From positions 1 to 49,811 of the forward strand of contig CANQGO010000013.1 of NCBI GenBank assembly GCA_947623225.1: a stretch of 49,811 nt of DNA, written 5' to 3'. Positions 21,251-30,229 of the stretch are shown here, one piece after another. The first letter of the stretch is position 1; the number at the start of each line of letters is the position of its first letter. Source of the DNA: an uncultured Clostridia bacterium (GTDB taxonomy: Bacteria; Bacillota; Clostridia; Christensenellales; CAG-314). Position numbers and translations under genes: made by a program. The notes below the pieces were generated by a model. It saw only the letters and a program-made list of their open reading frames with translations, had not been told where the DNA came from and made no database searches.

Positions 21251-21868
21251 TCACTTGGCAAAATGCGCCAACAAGCGTTCTTTTACCTCTATATCCCCCT
21301 TTCCGAGGGTATTTTCAGATACTATGTCTGTGATAGTACTCAATAAAACGGCGGGAAACAGATATACCAAGCATACTTTCTCGCCGTAAGTGACTTCTTC
21401 CTCCACTGCATGCGGCTCCAACGCCTTGCGCAGGGTCTTGAGATAGGTATAGTCTGCCGTCACCGCCATACGTATGCAATCCGTCATACGCACCCGCGGA
21501 GCCTTGCGCAGTACCTCGGCACAACTGCCGCCATAGGCGCGCACGAGACCGCCTGCGCCCAGTTTGATACCGCCGAAGTAGCGCGTGACCACCACGCACA
21601 CGCAGTCCAGACCGTTTTGGCGGATGGTCTCGTATATAGGCATACCGGCGGTACCCTGCGGCTCGCCGTCGTCGGAAAACTTGGCTTTGTCCCCCACAAC
21701 GTAGGCATAGCAATTGTGCGTGGCGTCGTAGAACTTCTTTCTGCGCTCCTCCACAAATGCCTGCGCCGCCTCCGCGCTGTCGACATGCACTGCCGCCGCG
21801 ATGAAGCGAGACCTGTCTATGACCGTCTCGCAGACCGTCGTATCCGATACGGTGACGTACTCTCTCAT
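21251..21868 (-). CDS. YigZ/IMPACT family protein
   Basis: A 205-aa protein of the YigZ/UPF0029 family, related to the N-terminal part of eukaryotic IMPACT. The family signature SDDGEPQGTAGMPIYE is present, then VVVTRYFGGIKLGAGGLVRAYGG, and a smaller C-terminal DUF1949-like domain. The function is not settled; links to translation have been proposed. I place the start at ATG 21868, overlapping the tyrS stop by one base; upstream open sequence lies inside tyrS and is not conserved. One copy of the 19-bp palindrome falls within the C-terminal coding part. Confidence 0.9.
   Translation of the reverse strand: MREYVTVSDTTVCETVIDRSRFIAAAVHVDSAEAAQAFVEERRKKFYDATHNCYAYVVGDKAKFSDDGEPQGTAGMPIYETIRQNGLDCVCVVVTRYFGGIKLGAGGLVRAYGGSCAEVLRKAPRVRMTDCIRMAVTADYTYLKTLRKALEPHAVEEEVTYGEKVCLVYLFPAVLLSTITDIVSENTLGKGDIEVKERLLAHFAK
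21320..21338. promoter_or_regulatory. 19-bp near-palindrome, copy 3
   Basis: TACTATGTCTGTGATAGTA, with TACTAT/ATAGTA arms. It lies inside the 3' end of the YigZ-type gene, about 110 bases upstream of the flavin reductase start. Confidence 0.35.
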
Positions 21869-23067
21869 CAGCGGATGAGCACGCGCAAGTGCACCTTTTT
21901 GCCCTTGTGCAGGACGAATTCGCCCTTGTCCAGAGCCTCTTGGGAAAGGCACTGGCTCGGGGAAGTGACTTTGTCGTCGTTCAAGGACACTCCGCCCCCT
22001 TCCACAAGGCGGCGGGCTTCGCCGTTGGACTTGCACTGACCGCACTTGACGAGGATATCTATGATATTGCCGGGCTGAGAGATCTCGACGGTGGGCATAT
22101 TCTCCACGTCGGAGCCGAAGGAGGCGTGCACCTGTCTGAGCACCTCGTCGGCAGTCCCCTTACCGTGCACTATTGCTGTCACCTCGTAGGCGAGGCGTTC
22201 CTTGGCGGCGTTCATACGCTCGTCTCTGTATTGGGTCAGGCGCGCTATCTCGTCCAGTTCCACGAATGTGAGCAATTTCAGGCATATTTCCACGCGATCG
22301 TCCTCGACGTTGCGCCAATATTGGAAAAAGTCGTACGGTGAGGTCTTGTTCGGATCCAGCCATATCGCGCCCTTTGCCGTCTTGCCCATCTTCTTGCCGT
22401 CGGAGGTGGTCAGGAGGGTATACGTGAGCGCGTATGCCTTTTTGCCCTCTTTGCGGCGGATGAGGTCCGCGCCTGCCAGCATATTGCTCCACTGGTCGTC
22501 GCCGCCTGTCTGCAGTATGCAGTCGTATTTGCGATTGAGCACCAGAAAGTCATAGCCCTGCATGAGCATGTAGTTGAACTCGAGAAAACTCAGTCCGCGC
22601 TCCAGACGCTGCTTGAAGCACTCCGCCGTCAGCATCTGATTGACGGAAAAGCACGTGCCTATATCCCTGAGAAAGTCTATATAGTTCAGGTCCCACAGCC
22701 AGTCGGCATTGTTGACGAAGATAGCCTTGTCCACGTCTATGAAGCGGGACATTTGCTTTCTGAAACATTCCACATTGTGCATGATGGTTTCCTTGCTCAT
22801 CATGCTACGCATGTCCGTGCGCCCCGTCGGGTCTCCCACCATGGCGGTACCGCCGCCTATCAATATGATAGGGGTGTGCCCCGCTCTCTGCATGTGCGCC
22901 ATCGCCATGAGCGTCACGAAGTGTCCCGCGGTCAGACTGTCCGCCGTCGGGTCGTAGCCGGTGTAGAATACTATTTTTTCCTTGCCCAAGCGTTCGTACA
23001 GCTCCTCTTCGAATACCGTCTGCTTGACATATCCGCGCTCTCTGAGTACGTCCAATACGTTTTTCAT
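21868..23067 (-). CDS. tyrS: Tyrosyl-tRNA synthetase
   Basis: A 399-aa class I synthetase that charges tRNA-Tyr. The [19 protein letters not shown] region holds the HIGH-equivalent motif, and [12 protein letters not shown] the tyrosine-binding part; the KMSKS loop is [13 protein letters not shown], the KMGKT-type variant. A C-terminal S4 RNA-binding domain ends the protein ([10 protein letters not shown]). Start ATG 23067 has AGGAGA seven bases upstream. No T-box leader can exist here because the NUDIX gene ends one base before; control must come from the operon promoter or internally. Confidence 0.96.
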   Translation of the reverse strand: MKNVLDVLRERGYVKQTVFEEELYERLGKEKIVFYTGYDPTADSLTAGHFVTLMAMAHMQRAGHTPIILIGGGTAMVGDPTGRTDMRSMMSKETIMHNVECFRKQMSRFIDVDKAIFVNNADWLWDLNYIDFLRDIGTCFSVNQMLTAECFKQRLERGLSFLEFNYMLMQGYDFLVLNRKYDCILQTGGDDQWSNMLAGADLIRRKEGKKAYALTYTLLTTSDGKKMGKTAKGAIWLDPNKTSPYDFFQYWRNVEDDRVEICLKLLTFVELDEIARLTQYRDERMNAAKERLAYEVTAIVHGKGTADEVLRQVHASFGSDVENMPTVEISQPGNIIDILVKCGQCKSNGEARRLVEGGGVSLNDDKVTSPSQCLSQEALDKGEFVLHKGKKVHLRVLIR

Positions 23068-23068
23068 A

Positions 23069-23569
23069 TCATCTCTCCTGCTTGTGTAGTCTCGGCGAGG
23101 TCGTCACGCTGTGTACGAACCTGCCGGTCATCATCTCCCGTATATCCACGGGATAGACTATGTATTTGCCCAGTTCCGATACGGGCACGAGGTGGAACGT
23201 CACCGCGTTTTTGTCCCGACAGTGCATGCCCTCCACGTCCGGCAAAGCGTCGCCGTCATAGAGATAGTAGAAGCCGTACTCGTGCACGTGCTTGCCCTGC
23301 CAGTTGTAGAAGTTCTCGTCCAGTCCCACGAACTTGCCTTCGCCCAGCATATCCGCTATCTCGCCCAGTTCCTCTTTCAGTTCCCGTTTCAGTGCCGTGT
23401 AGCTGTCCTCTCCCAGCCTGATCCTGCCGCCCACGACGCTGAGCAGCGGATACTTCTCCGTGTATCGTCCGTCTCTCGCCAGCAGCAGGGCGTCGCCCTT
23501 CTTTATGATCGCGCCGACGCGGACGTTCAGCTTGGCATCTTTGCCTATATACAATTTAAGATCCGTCAT
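23069..23569 (-). CDS. NUDIX hydrolase
   Basis: A 166-aa NUDIX-domain protein. The box fits the GxxxxxExxxxxxxREUxEExGU pattern exactly in [20 protein letters not shown] followed by LG. These enzymes hydrolyse nucleoside diphosphates linked to another group; the N-terminal [22 protein letters not shown] strand is typical. The real substrate is unknown. The start touches the ABC permease stop with no gap, and tyrS follows after one base. Confidence 0.88.
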   Translation of the reverse strand: MTDLKLYIGKDAKLNVRVGAIIKKGDALLLARDGRYTEKYPLLSVVGGRIRLGEDSYTALKRELKEELGEIADMLGEGKFVGLDENFYNWQGKHVHEYGFYYLYDGDALPDVEGMHCRDKNAVTFHLVPVSELGKYIVYPVDIREMMTGRFVHSVTTSPRLHKQER

Positions 23570-25282
23570 CTATACCTCTATTTTTCCAAAGTGATATGCA
23601 GCCTTGCCCTTCATGATCCTGTACGCCACCGCGGCAAAGCCTATGCCCAGTCCTATGCTCACCAGCCACATTATCAACAGCCAATACCAGCCACCGAAGA
23701 GGGCGTACAGCACTATACAGGGCGCGGACACCGCCGCGAGTGCCACGGCGCACACCAACGCCACCAGCATGGCGAGCCAACTGTTTTTGGCGTTTTTCAG
23801 ATTTTGATTGAAGTTGTCCCAGCCCAAGCGCGGACATTTCAGGTCCGCCAGCGTGGTTATACACATGGAGCCGAAGCCCAGCGTCAGCATCTGACACAGC
23901 ATAGCCAAGCCGAAGTACCACTTCAGCCCGAACAGCGCGACTATGAGCACGCAGGTGATCAGGCTGTTGATAGCCATGACCGCAGTTGCCAACAACACCT
24001 TAGCCAGCAATATCTTGCCGAATGGCACAGGCAGGCACTTGAGCATGAATATAGACCTGTTCTCGCGGGAGATGGGATACAGTCCAAGTACATTGGTGCC
24101 GTTGTTGAGCATGGTCATGTATATCAATATGACCGTCGGGGCGATGGCTTGGTACAGCGGAGACACGCGCATAAGCTCGATGAAGGAAGTTCCGCCCTCG
24201 TCCGCCAGTCCCATCATGAAGTACAGCAGTACCACTATCACCGGCATGATTACAAGTCCGGCGAAGGACTGAAAGCCCATCTGCGAGTCGCGAACGGTAC
24301 GCCGCAGGTCTGTGCGCATGAGTTCCGCCACCGTTCCCTTGCTGTGCACGTTGTATCCGCTCATACGTCTGCGTCCGCCGCTGTCCGCGGTCATGCCGAG
24401 CATTGCCCTGTAGAAGGGCAGCGACACGGCGAATACCAGTCCGAGCAGGGCTGCATTCTCCCCGATCGAAGCCAGCAGGTACAGCATACGACGGACAAAG
24501 GTATCTCCCGTCATGGCGCGCACCAGCAGGTAGTTGGGATGGAAATACACCATCACCTTACTCAACTGCTCGGTAAGCTCGCGCAATATATCCTCCGCGT
24601 ACGCCTCGGGATTGTCCAGTATATTGCCGTTTTCCGAACCGGTCAGAAAGCCCAGACGGTATACAATGTACATATACAGAGCCATCAACAGCGCGTATAT
24701 GACTATGCGCAACACCGTCTTGATCACGCTGTTTTTGGCAAAACGCGCTATAAGTGCCGACAGCGGCATAGCCACGAGCGCGCCCAGCAGCATGGGCAGC
24801 ATGGGTATGAGCAGCAACGCAACGGGCAGCAGCAGGTAGTACGCCGCGCCGATATGCGCCCCGATACCGAAGGGCAGCAATATGACCAGCACGGTCACAA
24901 AGGTAGTGATGAGTTCGTTCAGATATGCCACGGTGAGTTTGGCAAGGAATATGACGGGCGCGCGAACGGGCAGATACAGCAACTTGTCCGCGTCCTTGAC
25001 TATGAATACATTGGACATGATGGCGTGCACGCCGAACATAAACACCAATCCCTGACACATCAGCGTCAGAAACATACATATGTACGGGTCGCCGCCGGAC
25101 ACCTTGCCCATGTAGTATATAGCCACGGCTACGGACAGGGCGATGGGCAAAAAGCACAGTGCGAGTATCACATACAGCACTGCCGTGCCCACGCGGCGTT
25201 TGCGTCCGTCGCGCTCGGAAGAGGCACGTGACTTGTACTGTTGCACAAAGAGCAACTTGACCAGAGACAGATACTTTTTCAT
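23570..25282 (-). CDS. ABC exporter permease, many-TM
   Basis: A 570-aa integral membrane protein with about 12 hydrophobic segments, separated by a central soluble stretch (around residues 285-330). The N-terminus is cytoplasmic and basic (KSRASSERDGRKRR). It resembles the large putative ABC exporter permeases of Firmicutes that pair with a short ATPase. I start it at ATG 25282 with a four-base ATGA overlap with the upstream ATPase; the frame is open further upstream inside that gene but is not protein-like. The transported compound cannot be inferred. Confidence 0.82.
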   Translation of the reverse strand: MKKYLSLVKLLFVQQYKSRASSERDGRKRRVGTAVLYVILALCFLPIALSVAVAIYYMGKVSGGDPYICMFLTLMCQGLVFMFGVHAIMSNVFIVKDADKLLYLPVRAPVIFLAKLTVAYLNELITTFVTVLVILLPFGIGAHIGAAYYLLLPVALLLIPMLPMLLGALVAMPLSALIARFAKNSVIKTVLRIVIYALLMALYMYIVYRLGFLTGSENGNILDNPEAYAEDILRELTEQLSKVMVYFHPNYLLVRAMTGDTFVRRMLYLLASIGENAALLGLVFAVSLPFYRAMLGMTADSGGRRRMSGYNVHSKGTVAELMRTDLRRTVRDSQMGFQSFAGLVIMPVIVVLLYFMMGLADEGGTSFIELMRVSPLYQAIAPTVILIYMTMLNNGTNVLGLYPISRENRSIFMLKCLPVPFGKILLAKVLLATAVMAINSLITCVLIVALFGLKWYFGLAMLCQMLTLGFGSMCITTLADLKCPRLGWDNFNQNLKNAKNSWLAMLVALVCAVALAAVSAPCIVLYALFGGWYWLLIMWLVSIGLGIGFAAVAYRIMKGKAAYHFGKIEV

Positions 25283-26004
25283 TCGCCCTCTCCGGTCACG
25301 GTGAGGAACAGGCTCTCCAGCGACACCTTGTCGCTTTGGCGGATATTGTCCAAGGTATCCACAGCCACCAGTTTGCCGTGGTTGATGATACCTATCCTGT
25401 CGCACACCTTCTCCACTACGTCTATGACGTGGGAACTGAAGAATACGGTATTGCCGCTGTCCGCGCGCTCGCGCATGAGCTTTTTCAGCCTGTACGCCGA
25501 CTGGGGATCCAGTCCCGTCAGCGGCTCATCCAGCACCCACACCTGCGGGTCGTGTATGAGCGCGGCTATGATGGACAGTTTCTGCTTCATTCCGTGCGAA
25601 TAGGAGCCTACCATGTCCCCCAGCGCGCCCTTCATCTCGAACAGGTCCGCGTACTTGTCTATATTCTCCCTGAGCACCGCCTCGGGCACACCGTACATGG
25701 TGCCTATGAAGCGCAGATACTCTATGCCCTTCAGCGTCTCGTATATATCGTGAGTATCCGGCACGAAGCCCACGCGCGACTTGGCGGCGATGGGATCGTC
25801 GGCTATATTCACGCCGTCTATCTCTATGCTGCCGCTGTCCGGTATGAGTATGCCGGTGATCATCTTGATGGTCGTGGACTTGCCTGCGCCGTTGGGACCG
25901 AGAAAGCCGAATATCTCTCCCGAGCCTATCTCCAACGTCAGCGAATCCACCGCTTTTTCCTTTGCCTTGCCGTAGGTCTTGGATACGTCGTACAGTTTGA
26001 TCAT
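25279..26004 (-). CDS. ABC transporter ATP-binding protein
   Basis: A 241-aa nucleotide-binding subunit. Walker A is GPNGAGKST (36-44), the Q-loop region has GFVPD, the signature is the YSHGMKQK variant of LSGGQ, and Walker B is VWVLDEPLTGLDP followed by FFSSHVIDVVEKVCDR with the switch His. This signature form is common in ABC-2 and drug or peptide exporters. It lies 24 bases after rarA and overlaps its permease by four bases. Confidence 0.93.
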   Translation of the reverse strand: MIKLYDVSKTYGKAKEKAVDSLTLEIGSGEIFGFLGPNGAGKSTTIKMITGILIPDSGSIEIDGVNIADDPIAAKSRVGFVPDTHDIYETLKGIEYLRFIGTMYGVPEAVLRENIDKYADLFEMKGALGDMVGSYSHGMKQKLSIIAALIHDPQVWVLDEPLTGLDPQSAYRLKKLMRERADSGNTVFFSSHVIDVVEKVCDRIGIINHGKLVAVDTLDNIRQSDKVSLESLFLTVTGEGE

Positions 26005-26028
26005 GTTATATTTCCCTTACTTTGACTT

Positions 26029-27381
26029 CTATTCGTCCTTCTCGAACCACTTATTCGGCACCGGCTGATGCTCGTAGTCCCTGTCCGCCTTGCTCTGACG
26101 GCAGCCCGTATCGGCACCGTTGCCGCTGGGCACGAAGAACACTTCGTCCTTCACCTCGTCCGGAAGATACTGCTGGCGTACCCAGCCGCCGTAGTTGTGC
26201 GGATACTTGTACGCCGGAGCGTCCGGCTCCTCCGTACCGCGGGGATGGTTCTCGTCCATCAGATAGCGCGGTACCCGCGCCGTGGGGTGCTCCTTGGCGC
26301 ATGCCTCGGCGGCGTAGAGAGTATTCACCACGCTGTTGGACTTGGGACAGTTGCAAATGTAGAGTATGGCTTCCGTCAGCGGTATACGCCCCTCCGGCAA
26401 GCCTATATTCTGAAAAGCCGTGAGCGCGCTCACCGCCACCACCAACGCCTGCGGGTCGGCAAGTCCCACGTCCTCCGCCGCATGTATCACTATCCTGCGT
26501 GCCAGCAGCAGCGGATCCGTGCCCGCTTCCAGCAGCCGCTCGAACCAGAACATGGCGGCGTTGGGATCGCTGCCGCGCATACTCTTGATAAAGGCGGATA
26601 TCATATCGTAGTACATGCCCGTGTCCACAGACAGAGCCTTTTTCTGCATGGACTGCGAGGCTATGAGCCGAGTGACATGCGTGGAGCCGTCGGCGTCCAC
26701 GTCGGTGGTCATGACGGCGAGTTCCAACGCGTTGTATGCGCTGCGCAGATCCCCTGCCGCCGTCTCGCATATGTACTCTATGGCGTCGTCGTCCAGCTGT
26801 ATCTTGCGGCGGGACAGTACCTTGTCGCGAGTCAGTGCCTCCGTGAGCCCTCTGCGTATGTCCGCATTGGTCAGCGGCAGGAACTCAAACACTCTGCACC
26901 GCGACACGATGGCTCGGGTCATGGATACGTATGGGTTCTCCGTCGTGGAACCGATGAAGGTTATATATCCCTTCTCTATGGCAGGCAGCATGCAGTCGCT
27001 CTGCGCCTTGCTCCAGCGGTGACACTCGTCCAGCAACAGATACGTCTTCTGCCCGTACGCCAGAAAGCGGCGAGTCGCCTCGTCGATGATCTTCTTGGCG
27101 TCGGCAACGCCGCTGCTGACGGCATTCAACTTCTCGAAGTGACTGCCCGTGGAGTTGGCTATGACGTTGGCAAGGCTGGTCTTGCCCGTGCCCGGTGCGC
27201 CCCAGAATATACAACTGCCCAGCTTGTCCGCCTTGATGGCGCGGCACATGAGCGAGCCTTCGTATATGATATGCGTCTGCCCTATGAACTCGGACAATAC
27301 ACGCGGACGCATCCGCTCCGCCAACGGTATATTGCTCAGTTTTTCTTCTTCGAAAATGGAATTTTGTTCATATTGTGCCAT
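26029..27381 (-). CDS. rarA: Replication-associated recombination protein RarA/MgsA
   Basis: A 450-aa AAA+ clamp-loader-like ATPase that acts at stalled forks. The PLAERMRPRVLSEFIGQ opening is typical, Walker A is GAPGTGKTS (61-69), Walker B is LLLDECHRWSKAQSD, sensor 1 lies in FIGSTTENP, and the C-terminal tetramerisation domain ends with YPHNYGGWVRQQYLP. ATG 27381 gives about 19 residues before PLAERMRP, normal for the family. No ribosome-binding site is present, and a strong -10 box sits seven bases upstream, so the mRNA may be leaderless. It heads the cluster that ends at ligA. Confidence 0.93.
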   Translation of the reverse strand: MAQYEQNSIFEEEKLSNIPLAERMRPRVLSEFIGQTHIIYEGSLMCRAIKADKLGSCIFWGAPGTGKTSLANVIANSTGSHFEKLNAVSSGVADAKKIIDEATRRFLAYGQKTYLLLDECHRWSKAQSDCMLPAIEKGYITFIGSTTENPYVSMTRAIVSRCRVFEFLPLTNADIRRGLTEALTRDKVLSRRKIQLDDDAIEYICETAAGDLRSAYNALELAVMTTDVDADGSTHVTRLIASQSMQKKALSVDTGMYYDMISAFIKSMRGSDPNAAMFWFERLLEAGTDPLLLARRIVIHAAEDVGLADPQALVVAVSALTAFQNIGLPEGRIPLTEAILYICNCPKSNSVVNTLYAAEACAKEHPTARVPRYLMDENHPRGTEEPDAPAYKYPHNYGGWVRQQYLPDEVKDEVFFVPSGNGADTGCRQSKADRDYEHQPVPNKWFEKDE

Positions 27382-27388
27382 GCTAACT

Positions 27389-27417
27389 ATTGTACCAAAT
27401 CCGCACCGATTTCGCAA
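27389..27417 (-). promoter_or_regulatory. rarA promoter, -10 seven bases from the start codon
   Basis: On the minus strand, TTGCGA (27412-27417), a 17-bp spacer and TACAAT (27389-27394). Only AGTTAGC separates the -10 from ATG 27381, so the first transcribed base would be at or next to the A of the start codon. Confidence 0.65.
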
Positions 27418-27469
27418 TAAAATTGTACAATAAATAAAAATATTATTCTATCGTTCAAGAATCGTATAC

Positions 27470-27496
27470 AAAAAAACCGACGACTTCCGTCATCGG
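27470..27496 (-). terminator. Leftward terminator upstream of rarA
   Basis: CCGACGAC (27477-27484) and GTCATCGG (27489-27496) form a complete stem only on the minus strand, where the mismatch becomes a G-U pair, and a T7 run follows. It faces left, although the adjacent genes to its right read rightward. Confidence 0.65.
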
Positions 27497-27505
27497 CAGA
27501 TATCA

Positions 27506-27841
27506 ATGCTCCTCATCGGTATAGACTATCACTTCGAGGCGCAGAAAGCCAAAAAGAGCGTATATCCTCTGCACGGGAATGACCTGGCGGAGATAGTATA
27601 CACCATCAACGAACTGCAGAGAAGTATCCGCGCGCTTGTAAAAGCCAAGCGTCCGGACGAGTTCAACAGCGGCAAAGCCATGCTGGAGGAGTCCATAGAC
27701 TATCTGCAGCAGGAAACGGACAAAGCCGACAAGGGCACCGCACGCAATATAATAGAGACCGTCACGGAAAAGGCGCGGGACGTCGGGCACAAGATATCCT
27801 CCGTAGTGGAAAAAGGTATCGAAACGATAAAAAAAATATAG
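27506..27841 (+). CDS. Possible N-terminal part of a split patatin gene
   Basis: A 111-aa reading frame with no family I recognise. It starts with a short hydrophobic strand (MLLIGIDYHF), then turns helical with many charged residues, ending in an amphipathic stretch (RDVGHKISSVVEKGIETIKK). No ribosome-binding site precedes ATG 27506, though the frame is open a further 24 codons without another usual start. It stops in an A8 run (27829-27836). Moving one base forward there joins it without a stop to the patatin-like frame, restoring that protein's missing first beta strand. I therefore think these are two halves of one gene of about 414 codons. Confidence 0.5.
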   Translation: MLLIGIDYHFEAQKAKKSVYPLHGNDLAEIVYTINELQRSIRALVKAKRPDEFNSGKAMLEESIDYLQQETDKADKGTARNIIETVTEKARDVGHKISSVVEKGIETIKKI

Positions 27842-27863
27842 CCGACGGCAACTCAAAATAGGG

Positions 27864-28751
27864 TTGGTCCTGTCCGGGGCACTCAGCAAGACGGGCTATC
27901 AGATAGGGTTCATCAAGTCGCTGTTGAAATATATCGACAGGGAGGAGATCAAGGTCATCACCGGCAGTTCTATGGGAATGTTGTGCGGGTATGCGTTGGC
28001 TGCGGACAAAATGGAGACATTTGAAGTATTTTTCCGCAATATCGACGTGAAAAACAGGCACAGACTGCTGTACAACGTCCTGTTCAAAAACCTGGTGAGT
28101 CGTGAGATGCGCGAGTTTGTCAACAACAAAGATCACGTCTCTATCCCCCTCGCCTTTCCGGTGTGCTATATACCCATCTGCAATGTGCAATATTATTGGC
28201 TGTCCGGCGAATACGATCCGATATGGTTCAGGTATATGATCGCCGCCATCAACAACCCGATATTGCATATATTCCCCTCCTTTCTCAACAAAAGATTTGC
28301 CATAGACGGAGGAGCGGCGGACAACATACCCCTCTTTCCCTTGCTGGCTCACGGCAGGAGCTATCTGCCGTCGGAGGATAACTTCGACCTGATCGTGGTC
28401 ATGCACTTCGACGCCAGATACGACTACCGTTCGGAGTTTTCCACGGACATACCCATATTGGAATTGGACCTGAGCATCTGCAACGATTTCAATAAAAACC
28501 ACTACGACTTCTCCTCCCGCTTCGTAGACGAGATGATAGTATCCGCCGAGCGGTACGGAGACAGGATATTCGGGCAACTATTTGCCGGAGACTTCAGCAA
28601 AGAGTACTTCCAAAAGACCATCGACGAGATATTTATGGCTGAGCATGCGCTACGGCAAAAGAATATGTCGGCAGACAGGCTGGTCACGCTGCTCAACCAT
28701 ATAGGCAAGTACTTGCGGAAAGATTCCGATTGCAACAAAGAATTATATTGA
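27864..28751 (+). CDS. Patatin-like phospholipase (split or slipped gene)
   Basis: A patatin-family lipid acyl hydrolase. The nucleophile elbow is GSSMG (GxSxG), and the catalytic dyad aspartate is in AIDGGAADNIPL. The oxyanion-hole loop is unusual: LSGALSKTGYQIG where the family has a run of glycines. The first usual start, TTG 27864, falls inside the first core strand (KIGLVLSG), which is encoded intact just upstream; this is why I think the true N-terminus is the preceding frame, joined through the A8 run. The frame is open from 27831. The remainder is of normal length and undamaged, so selection may still keep it. It lies in a small rightward island together with the TM2 gene. Confidence 0.7.
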   Translation: MVLSGALSKTGYQIGFIKSLLKYIDREEIKVITGSSMGMLCGYALAADKMETFEVFFRNIDVKNRHRLLYNVLFKNLVSREMREFVNNKDHVSIPLAFPVCYIPICNVQYYWLSGEYDPIWFRYMIAAINNPILHIFPSFLNKRFAIDGGAADNIPLFPLLAHGRSYLPSEDNFDLIVVMHFDARYDYRSEFSTDIPILELDLSICNDFNKNHYDFSSRFVDEMIVSAERYGDRIFGQLFAGDFSKEYFQKTIDEIFMAEHALRQKNMSADRLVTLLNHIGKYLRKDSDCNKELY

Positions 28752-28804
28752 ACCTCGATCCAGATCGACTTCGGTCGATGGAAATAAAACAAAAGGAGAA
28801 AATT

Positions 28805-28996
28805 ATGGAAAAGAACAAATGGATATCGGTACTGCTTTGCTTCTTTCTCGGAGGACTCGGCGCGCATCGTTTCTACGAAGGCAAAATAGGTACGGGGATA
28901 TTGTGGCTGCTCACGTTCGTTCTGGCGGGGATCGGCTCGCTGGTGGACTTCATCATCTTGCTGACCAAGCCGAATCCGTATATCGTCAACAAATAA
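28805..28996 (+). CDS. TM2-domain membrane protein
   Basis: A 63-aa protein of the TM2 family: two transmembrane helices joined by a short turn. It opens EKNKWISVLLCFFLGGLGAH and keeps the HRFYEGK turn, the second helix with GILWLLTFVLAGIGSLVDF, and ends NPYIVNK. The function of the family is unknown. ATG 28805 has GGAG six bases upstream (28795-28798); the frame is open upstream but without a better start. A strong terminator follows. Confidence 0.9.
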   Translation: MEKNKWISVLLCFFLGGLGAHRFYEGKIGTGILWLLTFVLAGIGSLVDFIILLTKPNPYIVNK

Positions 28997-29013
28997 CGAC
29001 CGACGGGCGGCTG

Positions 29014-29048
29014 AAAAAAGTGGGAACTCGACAGTTCCCACTTTTTTT
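29014..29048. terminator. Bidirectional terminator between TM2 and DUF2974 genes
   Basis: GTGGGAACT-CGAC-AGTTCCCAC (29020-29041) with A6 before and T7 after, so it can stop transcription from both convergent sides. Confidence 0.92.
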
Positions 29049-29105
29049 GCAATAATATTCGATTTGCGTTTTTACCTATACTTACCGCGTTCGAATGCGC
29101 TGAGA

Positions 29106-30206
29106 TCAGTCGCGCCGAGGGGCTTTGCGGCGGACGTAGGCGAAGAGTTCGCCGAACCACAGACTGATGAGATCCTTGCCGCCCCCGGAGATCAACTCTC
29201 TGTCTTCGGGAGCGAGAGCGTCGTATGCCTTGCGCATGAGGCGTATCTTGTGCAGCGGTCTATGCAGGAAGTCGCTCACCTCGGTGGCTCCGCTGCCCTC
29301 CACTATGGCGAATACGGCATACACGAAGCGGCGGCAGGTGCGCTCGTCCATCTGCGAGAGCCACTGCCCCAGTGCCTTGTCGGTAGACTTGGACGCGCGA
29401 GTCGTATCGGGCAGTTTTTTGAAACCGAAATTGTCCGCCACCACCCAGGTGAAGGGGTCGTGCTGACCCACGGACACGCCGGTACTGTCCACCACCTCAT
29501 ACTCCTGCGAGGAGGTGAGCAGCATGCCCACGATGGAGTCGTGCGGCACCGTCTTGTGTATCCTGTCCGCCATCGCGAGGTATCTCGGATCCTCGAAGAT
29601 ACTCTCCTTGAAGCCGGGACCGTCGTGGTTGTACACCGCCTTGATACGCTGCTGCACTTCCGTCGGCGCGTACACCGTGGAGAATACGGAGAGATTTCCG
29701 CCCTTGCTCAGTCCGCCCACCGTGATATCTCCCTGTATGCACGACGCCACCTTCACCAGGTAGTCCAGCGCGATACGCTGGGTGGGAATGACCTTCAGCA
29801 GTGCCATCTTGAGGTTTTCCTTCCATCCGACAAGGGACACGCCGGTGCCGCGGAAGGAGATATGCCAATCATTGTCCGTCAGCATGAATGCCGCCGCGGC
29901 GAAGCGTTCGTCCCGACTGTCGCTGCTGCGACTGCGGAAGTAGCCCACCTTGACGGGGGCAAAGCGCGGGCTTTCATGCAGGGCGCGAACGAGTTTCTCG
30001 TTGTGCTTGCGCAATATGGACAGCGTGCCATCCAGCAGACGCTCGGGGTCCGCCGTCAGCTCGCCCAGCGTATGCTTGGGCTGCCGCGACTCGCTGCGTG
30101 CGAATGTGAAATACGCCACTTCGGCGAATACGAGGCTGTCCACCTCGTTGAGCGGCTGTTCGGCGAAGGTCGCCTTGTTTTTTCTTACGTAACCGATTAT
30201 ATTCAT
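29106..30206 (-). CDS. DUF2974 (Mbeg1-like) alpha/beta hydrolase, paralogue 2
   Basis: A 366-aa protein of the DUF2974/Mbeg1-like family, a lipase-like alpha/beta hydrolase with unknown substrate. It has the ISFRGTGVSLVGWKENL block, the nucleophile in GGLSKGGNL (G-L-S-K-G), then YNHDGPGFKESIF and TVPHDSIVGMLL, where the remaining acid and histidine residues are likely. No signal peptide is seen. It is clearly a duplicate of the gene just upstream, the two sharing long matching blocks throughout (TVPHDSI, GSGA, SLWF). They are 23 bases apart and share one promoter. Confidence 0.82.
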   Translation of the reverse strand: MNIIGYVRKNKATFAEQPLNEVDSLVFAEVAYFTFARSESRQPKHTLGELTADPERLLDGTLSILRKHNEKLVRALHESPRFAPVKVGYFRSRSSDSRDERFAAAAFMLTDNDWHISFRGTGVSLVGWKENLKMALLKVIPTQRIALDYLVKVASCIQGDITVGGLSKGGNLSVFSTVYAPTEVQQRIKAVYNHDGPGFKESIFEDPRYLAMADRIHKTVPHDSIVGMLLTSSQEYEVVDSTGVSVGQHDPFTWVVADNFGFKKLPDTTRASKSTDKALGQWLSQMDERTCRRFVYAVFAIVEGSGATEVSDFLHRPLHKIRLMRKAYDALAPEDRELISGGGKDLISLWFGELFAYVRRKAPRRD

Positions 30207-30229
30207 AATTTTTTATCCTTTAGCCAGAC

